Assembly (NCBI GenBank): GCA_964652025.1
Contig: CAZYZX010000002.1
Coordinates: forward strand, 310,001-374,000
Direction of reading: 5' to 3'
DNA: 64,000 nucleotides
Source of the DNA: JAEXOD01 sp964652025
GTDB taxonomy: Bacteria > Bacteroidota > Ignavibacteria > Ignavibacteriales > Melioribacteraceae
Shown: positions 8,133-16,941 of the stretch, in pieces
Layout: every line of letters starts with the position of its first letter
How positions within the stretch are numbered: position 1 is the stretch's first letter
The notes under the pieces: generated by a model
The model's input: only the letters and a program-made list of their open reading frames with translations
Databases searched by the model: none
What the model was told of the DNA's origin: nothing
Translations under genes and position numbers: made by a program

Positions 8133-10466
8133 CTAAATATTTTCGGTTAATTTCTTTAACTCAGTAGATTTTGTGTAGAATTCTTCTAAAGTCAATTCTT
8201 TAATATAAATCATACCATGTGCTGCTCTAATTCTTGGATGATTATTTTTAAGGAAGAAATCTTTACCCAATACTTTTTTAATTGTTTGATATTGATCTAC
8301 TTGAATTTTTTGAGCTAAGCGGCAAAATGGGCCATCATACTCCCAACTTGGAAAGCTAGCAGCTTTTTGCGAGCCATAACTATACATAAAAGTATCATCC
8401 AAAATAGAAAATGAATTGATACTAACAGGCACATATATATTAGCTTCTGCAGGATGGAAACGATACCAAACATTTCTGTAACCCCATACTTTTATATCAT
8501 GCGCACCATCTTTTTCTTGGTACATTTTTAGTGCAGTTGATATCGCTTGCAATACTTTATAATGTGTATCTGGGCCACTTCCTTCAGGGTCTAATGCTAC
8601 AGTTACAATTGTTGGTTTTAACTCTTTAAGTAAATTATAAATTGGTATAACATCTCTATCTACTTCAGGATTTTCTGTAAAAATATCACCCTGGTAAAAT
8701 CCTAATCTCATATGACGTACCGAGTCACTATAAAAGCCAAAATGACCCCATAAAATTTCCTCTTCAAACTCGCGTAACATTCCTTTTAATTTTTGAACGT
8801 GAGGAATATCTTTTTTACCTGGATATTGAGTTTTAAAATAGTTAATTAATTCATCTACCCTATCCTTTAAGTATACAATATTATCTTCATCATATATTTC
8901 AATAATGTTTCTTAAAAGTCTTCTTGCTGTAGCTTCTTTACGCATTGTACGGCTATGTGCAGCAACTCCATCTAAAAACAAATTAATATCCCTATTTCTA
9001 CCTTCTATAAATTTTGGGTCAAAATATTGTGTAGAGTACCTATTCTTAAACTCTGTACTATCCATTATTTCTCTAAGCTCTGTGCATAGTTCTAACATAT
9101 ATGCATTTGTAACGGCAGTAAAACCGCTTGTCATAGTTACAAAATAATGCGTATTGTTTGGATTACGAACAAGATGATTAATATAAGGTAAATAACCTAA
9201 CATAATATCATCGTGGTGCGGTGCAGTGTGTAAAATTACTTCACCATCAACCACTTGTAAACCCCTTTTAAATCTTTCTAAAACAGAATTATATATTTCT
9301 TGATTAATTTCTTTTGGTTTTTTACCAGTTTTCTCTAAAACAAGTTTTCCAAACTTATTACTATTATAGTCTTCTTCGTTAAGCTCTAATAATTCTTTAT
9401 TTCTTTCTAACATTAAATTAATAATTGCACGCTCTACAGATGCTTGAGAAATTTCTTCTTCATTTTTTACATCAACATAGCGCCTTTCCATTAATCTTAA
9501 TGCTGCACCATTTGTTAAATAGAACCTAGAATTTTTTAATTTTTGTAAAACAGTCGCAGGATATTTATTAGTTTGCTCATTTTCTATAGAGTCTCTTACA
9601 ATATTTGCTTTTGCTTCACCTGCAGCTATTATTATTGCTGTTGCTTCTGGATTATGTGTAATTGTATCTAAGCCTATTGTAATTACTAATCTTTTACGTG
9701 CAATCTCAATTCCACCTAAGTCACCCGCTGCTGCTGCTTGTGTTTCGTAATTTGTTGCAATTAATCTTGTTGTAGAAAAATGGTCACTCCCTTGTACGTT
9801 AAATCCTATATGTCCATCAGGTCCTATTCCACCTAAAAAGAACCCTATTCCGCCCATCTCTCTAATTTTTCTTTCATAATCGGTACAAAATTGGTCTACT
9901 AAATCAATTGTTTGCTTTTGTAACCTTTCTTGCCTATTGCTTGCCCAACGTGTTCGTAGTGTTAAATCTACTTCTTTATCTGGGAATATTTCGTTTAATG
10001 GTAAGTTTTCTGCAGTAGGAATTGCATTAATATTAATAAATAATGCTTTTTTAGGATCCAATCCCCAATTATTAAAATAATATTTTTGAATATAATAATA
10101 AAAACTGTTATGCTGGAATGAGTCTATTGGATAAAATTCATCAATTTGTACAAAATGCAAACTAAATAAATCTGGTTTTAAACTTGTATCTATTCCCACT
10201 TCTTGCAAATCTTTTTGAACGTTTTCTTTATCCCAATTCTTAATATAATATGCTACCCATTTTATAAAATGCTCTGGCGTTTTACCTGTGGGTAATGATA
10301 CCACACCACCAGGATTAGCTTGAACCCATTCAATAAATCTTTGTGCTGTTAATTTGCCTAATTCTGGAAAACTTGCTACTTGAATTACAGACAATTTTTC
10401 TACAGGGGCATACATCAACTCTTTCTTAGACTTCTCTAAGTAATACTGCTCTACTTTCGATAACAT
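8133..10466 (-). CDS. NagB-like glucosamine-6-phosphate deaminase fused to a PIG-L/LmbE deacetylase domain
   Basis: A two-domain sugar enzyme of 777 residues. The N-terminal half (about 20-340) is a glucosamine-6-phosphate deaminase/isomerase fold with the motif GPDGHIGFN around 215-223. The C-terminal half (about 405-745) is a PIG-L/LmbE zinc deacetylase-like domain with PHHDD at 416-420. Together the domains could remove N-acetyl and amino groups from an amino-sugar phosphate, but that coupling is inferred. Comparable NagB/PIG-L fusions are known in Bacteroidota. The frame can open 15 bases earlier at a TTG, but the ATG at 10466 has GGAAGG 7 bases upstream and is chosen. It is transcribed alone, divergently from the GH12 gene. 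Confidence 0.88.
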   Translation of the reverse strand: MLSKVEQYYLEKSKKELMYAPVEKLSVIQVASFPELGKLTAQRFIEWVQANPGGVVSLPTGKTPEHFIKWVAYYIKNWDKENVQKDLQEVGIDTSLKPDLFSLHFVQIDEFYPIDSFQHNSFYYYIQKYYFNNWGLDPKKALFININAIPTAENLPLNEIFPDKEVDLTLRTRWASNRQERLQKQTIDLVDQFCTDYERKIREMGGIGFFLGGIGPDGHIGFNVQGSDHFSTTRLIATNYETQAAAAGDLGGIEIARKRLVITIGLDTITHNPEATAIIIAAGEAKANIVRDSIENEQTNKYPATVLQKLKNSRFYLTNGAALRLMERRYVDVKNEEEISQASVERAIINLMLERNKELLELNEEDYNSNKFGKLVLEKTGKKPKEINQEIYNSVLERFKRGLQVVDGEVILHTAPHHDDIMLGYLPYINHLVRNPNNTHYFVTMTSGFTAVTNAYMLELCTELREIMDSTEFKNRYSTQYFDPKFIEGRNRDINLFLDGVAAHSRTMRKEATARRLLRNIIEIYDEDNIVYLKDRVDELINYFKTQYPGKKDIPHVQKLKGMLREFEEEILWGHFGFYSDSVRHMRLGFYQGDIFTENPEVDRDVIPIYNLLKELKPTIVTVALDPEGSGPDTHYKVLQAISTALKMYQEKDGAHDIKVWGYRNVWYRFHPAEANIYVPVSINSFSILDDTFMYSYGSQKAASFPSWEYDGPFCRLAQKIQVDQYQTIKKVLGKDFFLKNNHPRIRAAHGMIYIKELTLEEFYTKSTELKKLTENI

Positions 10467-10579
10467 AATTTTACCTTCCAAATAATTTATATTTACAATG
10501 TAAAAATAACAAAAAATAATATTGTTTAGTTTATTATTAATAATTATTTTACATTTTTTAATAATAAATTTATATAATT

Positions 10580-11377
10580 ATGAAACCGAAATTGCAATTT
10601 ATAGCTATTTTAATTTTATTTTCCTTTCAAATTGTGGCTTGCCAAAAAGATAATAATTCACCCCTAACAAACAACCCTACCAAAAATATTGATACTGTAG
10701 TTTGTGCGGTTGATAATTCCCTAATTTTCAACGAATATAAAATAATAAATAATTGTTGGGGAAAAGGAAACATTACAAATTTTAGCCAATGTATTTACTT
10801 AAAAGAAAATGATGGTAATTATAATATTGGTTTTAATTGGTTTTGGCAAAGCAATATTAACAACAACGTTAAAGCTTATCCAGAAATTTTATTTGGCTTT
10901 AAACCATTTGAATCTAAATCCACAACTAATAAATTACCCATAAAGTTATCCCAAAATAAAAAAATTATTGCATCTTTTAGCTCAATTGCAGTAAATTTTA
11001 ATGGTAAGGGAAATACAGCTTTTGACATTTGGATTACTTCATCAGCATCACCAAACCAGTCCAACATTACACGAGAAATTATGATTTGGACGCAAAACTA
11101 TGGACAGGAGCCAGGTGGTAGCAAAATAGCTACTGTAAACATAGATAATATTAATTTTGATTTTTATAAAGCTGATTGGAATTGGACTTATTTAGCTTTT
11201 ATAATTAAAGACAACATAAACTACCAAACTATTAATATTCATAAATTTTTAGAGTATTTAATTACTAACGGTTATATTAGTAGCAACGAATATTTAGCTT
11301 CGGTTGAGTTTGGTAACGAAATAATAGAAGGTTATGGGAACACTACCATAACTAATTTTAAAGTTACAATAGAATAG
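10580..11377 (+). CDS. GH12-family endoglucanase-like lipoprotein
   Basis: A 265-residue lipoprotein: hydrophobic signal ending IVAC, with Cys21 as lipidation site. The body matches glycoside hydrolase family 12 (endo-beta-1,4-glucanases, xyloglucanases) segment by segment: NNCWG at 57-61, a QCI strand, AYPEILFG at 99-106, NTAFDIWI at 145-152, REIMIW at 165-170 holding the nucleophile Glu166, and EFGNEIIEG at 243-251 holding the acid/base Glu247. Both catalytic acids are present. A lipid anchor suggests it works on the outer membrane or periplasm on plant-type glucans. No other polysaccharide-degradation gene is adjacent. No clear Shine-Dalgarno precedes the ATG. Confidence 0.85.
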   Translation: MKPKLQFIAILILFSFQIVACQKDNNSPLTNNPTKNIDTVVCAVDNSLIFNEYKIINNCWGKGNITNFSQCIYLKENDGNYNIGFNWFWQSNINNNVKAYPEILFGFKPFESKSTTNKLPIKLSQNKKIIASFSSIAVNFNGKGNTAFDIWITSSASPNQSNITREIMIWTQNYGQEPGGSKIATVNIDNINFDFYKADWNWTYLAFIIKDNINYQTINIHKFLEYLITNGYISSNEYLASVEFGNEIIEGYGNTTITNFKVTIE

Positions 11378-11380
11378 ATG

Positions 11381-11452
11381 CACCCCCGATTGGAATCGAA
11401 CCAATGCACATGGCTCCGGAGGCCATTGCTCTATCCACTGAGCTACGGGGGC
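11381..11452 (-). tRNA. tRNA-Arg (anticodon CCG)
   Basis: Folded by eye on the minus strand: acceptor GCCCCCG pairs with CGGGGGT (G-U at the first pair), D arm GCTC/GAGC, anticodon stem ATGGC/GCCAT with loop CTCCGGA giving anticodon CCG, four-base variable loop, T arm ATTGG/CCAAT with loop TTCGATT, discriminator G. CCA is not encoded. It reads CGG. Its 5' end lies only 6 bases after the cupin stop codon, so it may be processed from the cupin transcript. Confidence 0.95.
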
Positions 11453-11458
11453 GTTTGC

Positions 11459-11809
11459 TTATTCAAATTCTTTTGGTACTAAGCAAATTATTACTAAATC
11501 TTCTTCTTGGCTTTCGTTAAAAAAACCATGCATCTCGTTTGGATATATTATTGCAAATTCTCCTTCTTTTATTGGATGTTTCTCTTTTTCTTTATCCAAT
11601 AAATACCCATGCCCTTTTATTACATAATTAATGTGCTCGTAATTATGATTGTGGTATGGTGTGTTTCCATTTGGCTTAATTGTAAATACTCTTAATGAAT
11701 AATTTGGTGTACTATCCGCAGAGCCTATTACTATTTGCTTAAATGCATTTACTGCACCTGGTATATTAACCGCTTCTTTTTTAACTTCTGTTATGTTTTT
11801 TATTAACAT
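11459..11809 (-). CDS. Cupin-domain protein
   Basis: A 116-residue single-domain cupin. The metal-binding motif is visible: the HNHNYEH run (His residues and Glu around 56-62) and the second motif PNEMHGFF near 97-104. Such small cupins bind a metal and act as isomerases, dioxygenases or ligand sensors; nothing here picks one. It is followed after 6 bases by tRNA-Arg on the same strand and lies 64 bases downstream of the NtrC-type regulator, so it could belong to that transcript. Confidence 0.85.
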   Translation of the reverse strand: MLIKNITEVKKEAVNIPGAVNAFKQIVIGSADSTPNYSLRVFTIKPNGNTPYHNHNYEHINYVIKGHGYLLDKEKEKHPIKEGEFAIIYPNEMHGFFNESQEEDLVIICLVPKEFE

Positions 11810-11873
11810 AATTACATCACCTTTATTATTTTTGCTTTACAAAAAAATAAAATTATATAATAATTTACAACAT

Positions 11874-13226
11874 CTAAATATTGTATTTATTTAATAATCT
11901 ATGTATAGTTCGCCTATCTATTCCGCATGCTTCTGCTGTTTTGCTAATATTGTTATTGTGCAATGCCAAATTATATTTCAAATATTTTTTCTCAAAATCC
12001 TCTATAACTTTTTCTTTAGCCTCTTGAAATGGCAAGCCATAAAGACTTTCATATATATCTTTTTCTGTATTTGCACCTGGAATTGGTAACTCGCTTTTTT
12101 GAATTACTGACCCTATAGATAAATAAAATGCACGACTTATAATATTCTGCAACTCTCTAACATTACCAGGATAATCGTAAGTAATTATTAAATTCTCAGC
12201 TTCAGATGAAAATCTTTTAATTGATGTATCATTTTTCTTACACAAGTCTGCTAAAATACTATTTGCTATTGGTATTATATCTTCTCTTCTTTCTCGTAAT
12301 GGTGGAATTTCGAAACTAATAGTATTTAGCCTATAAAATAAATCTTCTCTAAATAATTTTTCTTTGACCATTAATTCCAAGTTTCTATTAGTTGCTGCTA
12401 TAATTCTTATATCAACATTTATTTCTTCTTTACCTCCAATACGTCTAATTTTTTTCTCCTCAAGAATTCTTAATAATTTTGCTTGAAGATTAAGACTCAT
12501 ATCCCCAATCTCATCAAAAAAGAAAGTACCATTATTGGCAAATTCTAATAAACCCGGTTTTGTTTTTATAGCACCCGTAAAAGCACCTTTTTCATAACCA
12601 AACAGTTCACTTTCAAATAAATGTTCTGGTAAAGCAGCGCAGTTTAATGGAATAAAAGGTTCGGCATTTCTTCTGCTTAATTTATGTATTGCTCTTGCAA
12701 ATAGCTCTTTACCGGTTCCACTTTCCCCTGTAATTAATATATTCATATTACCAGGTGCTATTTTTCTTATATTATTTATCAAATTATTTATTTTTTCACT
12801 TGCGTAAATTATTCCTAATTCTTCAATTTTAATTTTTTCTTCATCATTATCCAAAAATTTAACATTTGTTTTTATTGCTTTTTCTAACACATCAAACAAG
12901 CTTTTAGCCGAAAAAGGTTTTTCTATAAAATCAAATGCTCCCTCCTTTACTGCTTCTACACTATTTTCTATTGTACCAAAACCAGATATTATAATTACTG
13001 GTACTTCTGGATTTTTATTTAAGGAAGCTCGTAAAATATCCATACCACTATCATTATTTAACACTAAATCTGTTAATACAACATCAAATTTTGTATTATT
13101 TATCAATTCTATTGCACTATTTTTATCTTTTTCTGTTATAACATTGTATTTTCCAGAGTGCTCTAAAATTTTTTCAAAACTTTCTAACATCTCTGGGTCG
13201 TCATCAACAACTAAAATTTTAATCAT
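11874..13226 (-). CDS. Sigma54-dependent response regulator (NtrC family)
   Basis: A 450-residue activator with three domains. Receiver 1-120: acidic pocket VVDDD, phospho-Asp53, KPF lysine near 104. AAA+ domain about 140-375: Walker A GESGTGKE, the sigma54-contacting loop GAFTGA, Walker B FFDEIG. Fis-type DNA-binding helix-turn-helix in the last ~40 residues (ISKTAEACGIDRRTIHRLL). It should activate sigma54 promoters by ATP hydrolysis when phosphorylated. The kinase gene ends one base upstream, so the pair is translationally linked. A likely operator for it is the palindrome at 14719-14743. Confidence 0.95.
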   Translation of the reverse strand: MIKILVVDDDPEMLESFEKILEHSGKYNVITEKDKNSAIELINNTKFDVVLTDLVLNNDSGMDILRASLNKNPEVPVIIISGFGTIENSVEAVKEGAFDFIEKPFSAKSLFDVLEKAIKTNVKFLDNDEEKIKIEELGIIYASEKINNLINNIRKIAPGNMNILITGESGTGKELFARAIHKLSRRNAEPFIPLNCAALPEHLFESELFGYEKGAFTGAIKTKPGLLEFANNGTFFFDEIGDMSLNLQAKLLRILEEKKIRRIGGKEEINVDIRIIAATNRNLELMVKEKLFREDLFYRLNTISFEIPPLRERREDIIPIANSILADLCKKNDTSIKRFSSEAENLIITYDYPGNVRELQNIISRAFYLSIGSVIQKSELPIPGANTEKDIYESLYGLPFQEAKEKVIEDFEKKYLKYNLALHNNNISKTAEACGIDRRTIHRLLNKYNI

Positions 13227-13227
13227 T

Positions 13228-14691
13228 TTATTCCTCTAATCTAAACATTATTGTAAATTCTGTACCTTCTTTTATTTTACTTTTAACACTAATTTTTGCA
13301 TTGTGTGTATTACATATATTTTTTACAATATATAACCCTAGTCCCGTTCCTTTTTCCTCTGATTTGGTTGTATAAAATGGATTAAAAATATTTGTTAATT
13401 CTAATTCACTTATTCCAATACCAAAATCCTTTACATTTAAACATAATTTATTGTTTTCTTCATATAACGAGATAATTATATCTTTCCCATCGTAAGAAGC
13501 ATCTAATGCATTTTTAATAAGATTTGTTAATGCTTGCTCTATTTGAACTGCATCTCCTTTGATAATTATTTTTTCTGTATTTATATAAGATTTTAGTTTA
13601 ATATTTCTTTTTTTGGCTAAAGATTCAAATAGTAATATAGTATCGTTTATAATTTTAACTAAATTAATTTCTAAAAATTCTTTTTTATTTCTTTTAGCAT
13701 GCTTTAAAATATTTCCTGTAATTTTAGAAATACTTTTTATTCTGTTTAAAATTACTTCCGTATCATTTTTATATGGTGCAAAAACAGGTTTATTTTCAAA
13801 ATTCATTAATAAATATTCCATTCTGCTAGATATTATTGCAGCATGATTATTTATTTCATGCGCCATTTCACTAGCTAATTCACCTAAGGTAATAAATTTA
13901 TCTACTCTAAACAATTCGGCAAAATGTAATTCCTCAATTTTTTCTTTAGATTTTTTTAACTCCTTAATCATATTGTTAAAACTTTTTGTTAAATAACCTA
14001 TTTCATCATCTTTATAATAATTAACTTCTACATCTAAATTGCCTGCGGCTACTTCTGTAATAACATTATTAAGCTTTACTAATGGATTATGTATTAGTGT
14101 AGTAAATAACATATATAAAGAAAAGGTTAATAATATTAAAATTGCCAAACCCAAAAATATCATATGACTTATGCCAGTATAAAACTTTACCTCTGCCCTT
14201 GTTAAATCAGTATCTATATCTAAATAAGCAATATTCACCTTTTCATTATGGCAATCTTTGCATTCCCGTTTATTTTCAACAGGTATAATAACAGAGTAAA
14301 CACCTTCATTATTTAACTTAATTATTTTTGTTTCTTTTTTATTAAACTTTGTTATATGCTGTTTGGCAATATTTTGCATATTTTTGCCAATTTCTGTGCT
14401 ATCACTGGAGTGAGATATTTTCCCATCTTCTTTAAAAATCCTAATTTTAACAATATTTGGATTGAGCGCTATTTTTTCTAAGATATGCCTTACATTTTTT
14501 TGAAAACCTTGCATCATTGCATAGTTTAATCCACTGTTTAGCATATCTACCGTACCCATTATCATAAATTCATTACGTTGCTCAAAATTTTCTTGTAATT
14601 GGGTAATTAAAAAAAATACCGGTATACCTGTAGTTACTATTATTATCAGAATAGAAAAAACTATGAACTTTGTTTTAATTTTTTTTATCAT
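13228..14691 (-). CDS. Membrane sensor histidine kinase with periplasmic CxxCH heme motif
   Basis: A 487-residue kinase partner of the NtrC-type regulator. Order: transmembrane helix near 8-30, periplasmic sensor about 31-170, second helix about 175-200, HAMP about 200-250, HisKA with phospho-His278 in AHEINN, then HATPase with DFGIG and GTGLGLY boxes. The sensor contains CKDCH (Cys144, Cys147, His148), the covalent c-type heme site, just before the second helix, as in heme-based redox or ligand sensors. The frame is open to a GTG at 14769, but the ATG at 14691 begins with the basic-hydrophobic signal anchor and leaves the operator at 14719-14743 outside the gene. A redox-sensing role is inferred from the motif and the neighbouring cytochrome. 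Confidence 0.88.
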   Translation of the reverse strand: MIKKIKTKFIVFSILIIIVTTGIPVFFLITQLQENFEQRNEFMIMGTVDMLNSGLNYAMMQGFQKNVRHILEKIALNPNIVKIRIFKEDGKISHSSDSTEIGKNMQNIAKQHITKFNKKETKIIKLNNEGVYSVIIPVENKRECKDCHNEKVNIAYLDIDTDLTRAEVKFYTGISHMIFLGLAILILLTFSLYMLFTTLIHNPLVKLNNVITEVAAGNLDVEVNYYKDDEIGYLTKSFNNMIKELKKSKEKIEELHFAELFRVDKFITLGELASEMAHEINNHAAIISSRMEYLLMNFENKPVFAPYKNDTEVILNRIKSISKITGNILKHAKRNKKEFLEINLVKIINDTILLFESLAKKRNIKLKSYINTEKIIIKGDAVQIEQALTNLIKNALDASYDGKDIIISLYEENNKLCLNVKDFGIGISELELTNIFNPFYTTKSEEKGTGLGLYIVKNICNTHNAKISVKSKIKEGTEFTIMFRLEE

Positions 14692-14718
14692 AATGCATCT
14701 TTCTTTGTTAATTGAGAC

Positions 14719-14743
14719 ATTTATGTCACACTGTGACTTAAAT
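14719..14743. promoter_or_regulatory. 25-bp palindrome, probable operator/enhancer
   Basis: Arms ATTTATGTCACA (14719-14730) and TGTGACTTAAAT (14732-14743) are inverted repeats matching at 11 of 12 positions around one central base. It lies 27 bases upstream of the kinase ATG and about 127 bases upstream of the divergent receiver gene, so one bound dimer could control both. The NtrC-type regulator encoded downstream is the obvious candidate binder, but a Crp/Fnr-type protein is possible. Confidence 0.6.
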
Positions 14744-14869
14744 AAGACACCTAATTCCGATATAATCACTAATTATATTTCTAATATACAAAAAAATCCT
14801 TAAAATTTACAAAATTTTAATACTTTATTTTGACCATTAAATGGGCATAGATTTTGTAAAATTTTAATC

Positions 14870-15250
14870 ATGAAAACATTATTATTTAGTAAAGATAAAG
14901 AATTAATAGATTATTTTGTTTATAATCCACTATTTAGGGATGATTTAATTGTATTTCAAACAATTGAAAATCCCTTAGATGCTTTTACCTTTACTATAAA
15001 CGAAAAACCTTATGTTTTAATATTAGATGACGATATGCTAAAGCCAAATACAGTATCATTTGTTAAAAACATAAAAAAACTGATAAATACAAATAATATT
15101 ATTGTAATAACATCAAACGAAAGCATGGAATTTGGAAAAGAATTATACACATTAGGATTATTACATTATTCAATAAAGCCTTGCAATTATTTAATTCTAA
15201 ATGATTTTATAAGTTCACTATTTAATAAAAATAAATTAAAAATCAAATAA
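14870..15250 (+). CDS. Stand-alone degenerate receiver-domain protein
   Basis: A 126-residue protein that fits a CheY-like receiver: central strand ending LILDDD (Asp53-55 at the phospho-site), a VITSN strand with Thr81/Ser82, and KP at 103-104. The acidic pair expected after the first strand is missing (LLFSKDKE instead), so Mg binding and phosphorylation are doubtful. No output domain. It is divergent from the heme-motif kinase across the palindrome and 21 bases upstream of the nonaheme cytochrome, so it is probably cotranscribed with the cytochrome. Assignment rests on fold pattern, hence moderate confidence. Confidence 0.6.
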   Translation: MKTLLFSKDKELIDYFVYNPLFRDDLIVFQTIENPLDAFTFTINEKPYVLILDDDMLKPNTVSFVKNIKKLINTNNIIVITSNESMEFGKELYTLGLLHYSIKPCNYLILNDFISSLFNKNKLKIK

Positions 15251-15271
15251 CAGGTATTTTCGGAGGAAAAT

Positions 15272-16804
15272 ATGACACAAAAATCAACTTTAACTTTTAT
15301 TTTGGCATTATTATTAAGTACTGTTATTTACAGCCAAAACTACTATTTAGGTGTAGATAATGGTCAGCAGCAAGGCTGTATCACATGCCATCCTAATCAA
15401 GTAAACAAATGGAAGATGACTAAACATGCTCAAGCACAAGATTCTTTAGTTTCTAATCCTGGTTACAAAGGGTACTGTTTACCTTGCCATAATACTGGTT
15501 GGGACGTAAATGTAGTTAATTATGGCGCTGATGAATATGTTACAATTAATCCCAATCAAACTTGGATAATTAACGACGCTACAAATTTTAATCGCGTTAA
15601 AAACGTACAATGTGAAGCATGCCACGGTCCTAAAGGAACTGCAAACAGAACAATTAATTTTGGACACATGAGCCAACCTAACGACTATTCTTCGCAAAAT
15701 TGCGGTGTTTGTCACGAAGGTACACATCATCCTTACTATAGTGAATGGCAACAATCTATGCATGCCAGTGGTGCACCAGCTATGCTAAGCAACCGTGCCA
15801 CAAGAGGTGCTTGCTTTAAATGCCACTATGCCCAAGATTTTGTTGCTTATTTAGCTAATCCTAATTACGATTATACTAATTTTGTTCCTGATGGGGATTT
15901 ACAACCTATTACTTGCGTTGCTTGCCACGACCCACATGGAAACGGCAACCCTGGCGGTTTAAGAGTTATGCAACAAGGACAAAATGTTTGCGACGTTTGT
16001 CATAATGCTGGTATTAGTGGTCCTGTTAATGTAAATAGCGTTCCACACCATGCTACTAGCGATGCTTATAGCGGCTCGCCTTATTTTGGCTATCAATATC
16101 CAGGTCAAACTTATCAAAATAGTGTTCACACATATTTACAAGAAAGATGCGTTGCTTGCCACGTGCATACTTCTCCTTATGTTTCAAACTCTCAACCTGC
16201 TGTTACTGGACACAAGTTTGAACCTCGTGTTGAAGCTTGCGAAGAGTGTCACACAGATTATATCGCAACCGTTGATACATCAAACCACGAAAAGAGATTT
16301 GACTATCGCGGCACTCAAACCTTAATTCATGGACTACTTGACCAATTACAAGCTAAACTTTCTGCCGCTACTTCCGCAGATTCGGCAACTTTTGAATTTA
16401 AAGCTGCACGTTACAACCTTAACGCTGTTTTAGCAGAAGGTAGCTTTGGTATTCACAATACTAAACTTGTTAAAAAATTACTTCAAGATGCTATTGCTAA
16501 TTTCAATCCTTCTTCTGTTGAAGTTGAAAACGGTTTACCTAAAGATTTTAACTTAAGTCAAAATTATCCTAATCCGTTCAATCCTTCTACTACTATTAAA
16601 TTCGAAATACCAAAAGAATCTGAAGTTACTTTAACTATTTATGATGCTTTGGGTAAACAAGTTGCTGTTTTAGTTAATCAAACTTTAGCTCCCGGTATTT
16701 ATAAATATACTTGGAATTCAGCTAATTTCTCTTCTGGCATTTACTTCTACAAATTAACAGCTGGTAATTTCACCTCTACCAGAAAAATGATGTTAATTAA
16801 GTAG
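15272..16804 (+). CDS. Nonaheme c-type cytochrome with T9SS sorting domain
   Basis: A 510-residue exported cytochrome. Signal peptide 1-21. Nine CxxCH heme sites begin at residues 36, 69, 114, 144, 181, 215, 240, 293 and 323. The C-terminus from about 425 is a T9SS sorting domain (NYPNPFNP 431-438, ending RKMMLIK), so the protein should be carried across the outer membrane. The arrangement resembles multiheme cytochrome c554/doxX-type electron carriers rather than a specific enzyme; no catalytic CxxCK site is seen. A strong GGAGG lies before the ATG, the best ribosome site in this part, suggesting high expression. Cotranscription with the receiver gene and proximity to a heme-motif kinase point to electron transfer outside the cell; this role is inferred. 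Confidence 0.92.
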   Translation: MTQKSTLTFILALLLSTVIYSQNYYLGVDNGQQQGCITCHPNQVNKWKMTKHAQAQDSLVSNPGYKGYCLPCHNTGWDVNVVNYGADEYVTINPNQTWIINDATNFNRVKNVQCEACHGPKGTANRTINFGHMSQPNDYSSQNCGVCHEGTHHPYYSEWQQSMHASGAPAMLSNRATRGACFKCHYAQDFVAYLANPNYDYTNFVPDGDLQPITCVACHDPHGNGNPGGLRVMQQGQNVCDVCHNAGISGPVNVNSVPHHATSDAYSGSPYFGYQYPGQTYQNSVHTYLQERCVACHVHTSPYVSNSQPAVTGHKFEPRVEACEECHTDYIATVDTSNHEKRFDYRGTQTLIHGLLDQLQAKLSAATSADSATFEFKAARYNLNAVLAEGSFGIHNTKLVKKLLQDAIANFNPSSVEVENGLPKDFNLSQNYPNPFNPSTTIKFEIPKESEVTLTIYDALGKQVAVLVNQTLAPGIYKYTWNSANFSSGIYFYKLTAGNFTSTRKMMLIK

Positions 16805-16827
16805 TTTAATTCCATTTTACTCCTATT

Positions 16828-16861
16828 AAATCCCTTGCCTTTTTGGTAAGGGATTTTTTTT
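16828..16861 (+). terminator. Intrinsic terminator after the cytochrome
   Basis: Twelve-pair stem AAATCCCTTGCC (16828-16839) with GGTAAGGGATTT (16845-16856, one G-T), loop TTTTT, followed by a T-run. Confidence 0.92.
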
Positions 16862-16941
16862 GACTAGTAATCTAATTAAAATATATTTTATAAATGCATA
16901 ATTTTAATTATATTTATTATTTATTATAAAATAATTATACA

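Noticed and set aside
14692..14769. Longer kinase reading from GTG 14769
   Set aside because: It would place 26 non-hydrophobic residues before the membrane anchor and bury the palindrome in coding sequence; ATG 14691 is a better start.
14843..14858. Possible sigma54 -24/-12 promoter before the receiver gene
   Set aside because: It keeps GG and TTG at the right spacing but has GT instead of GC at -12 and would start transcription almost at the ATG; too weak to call.
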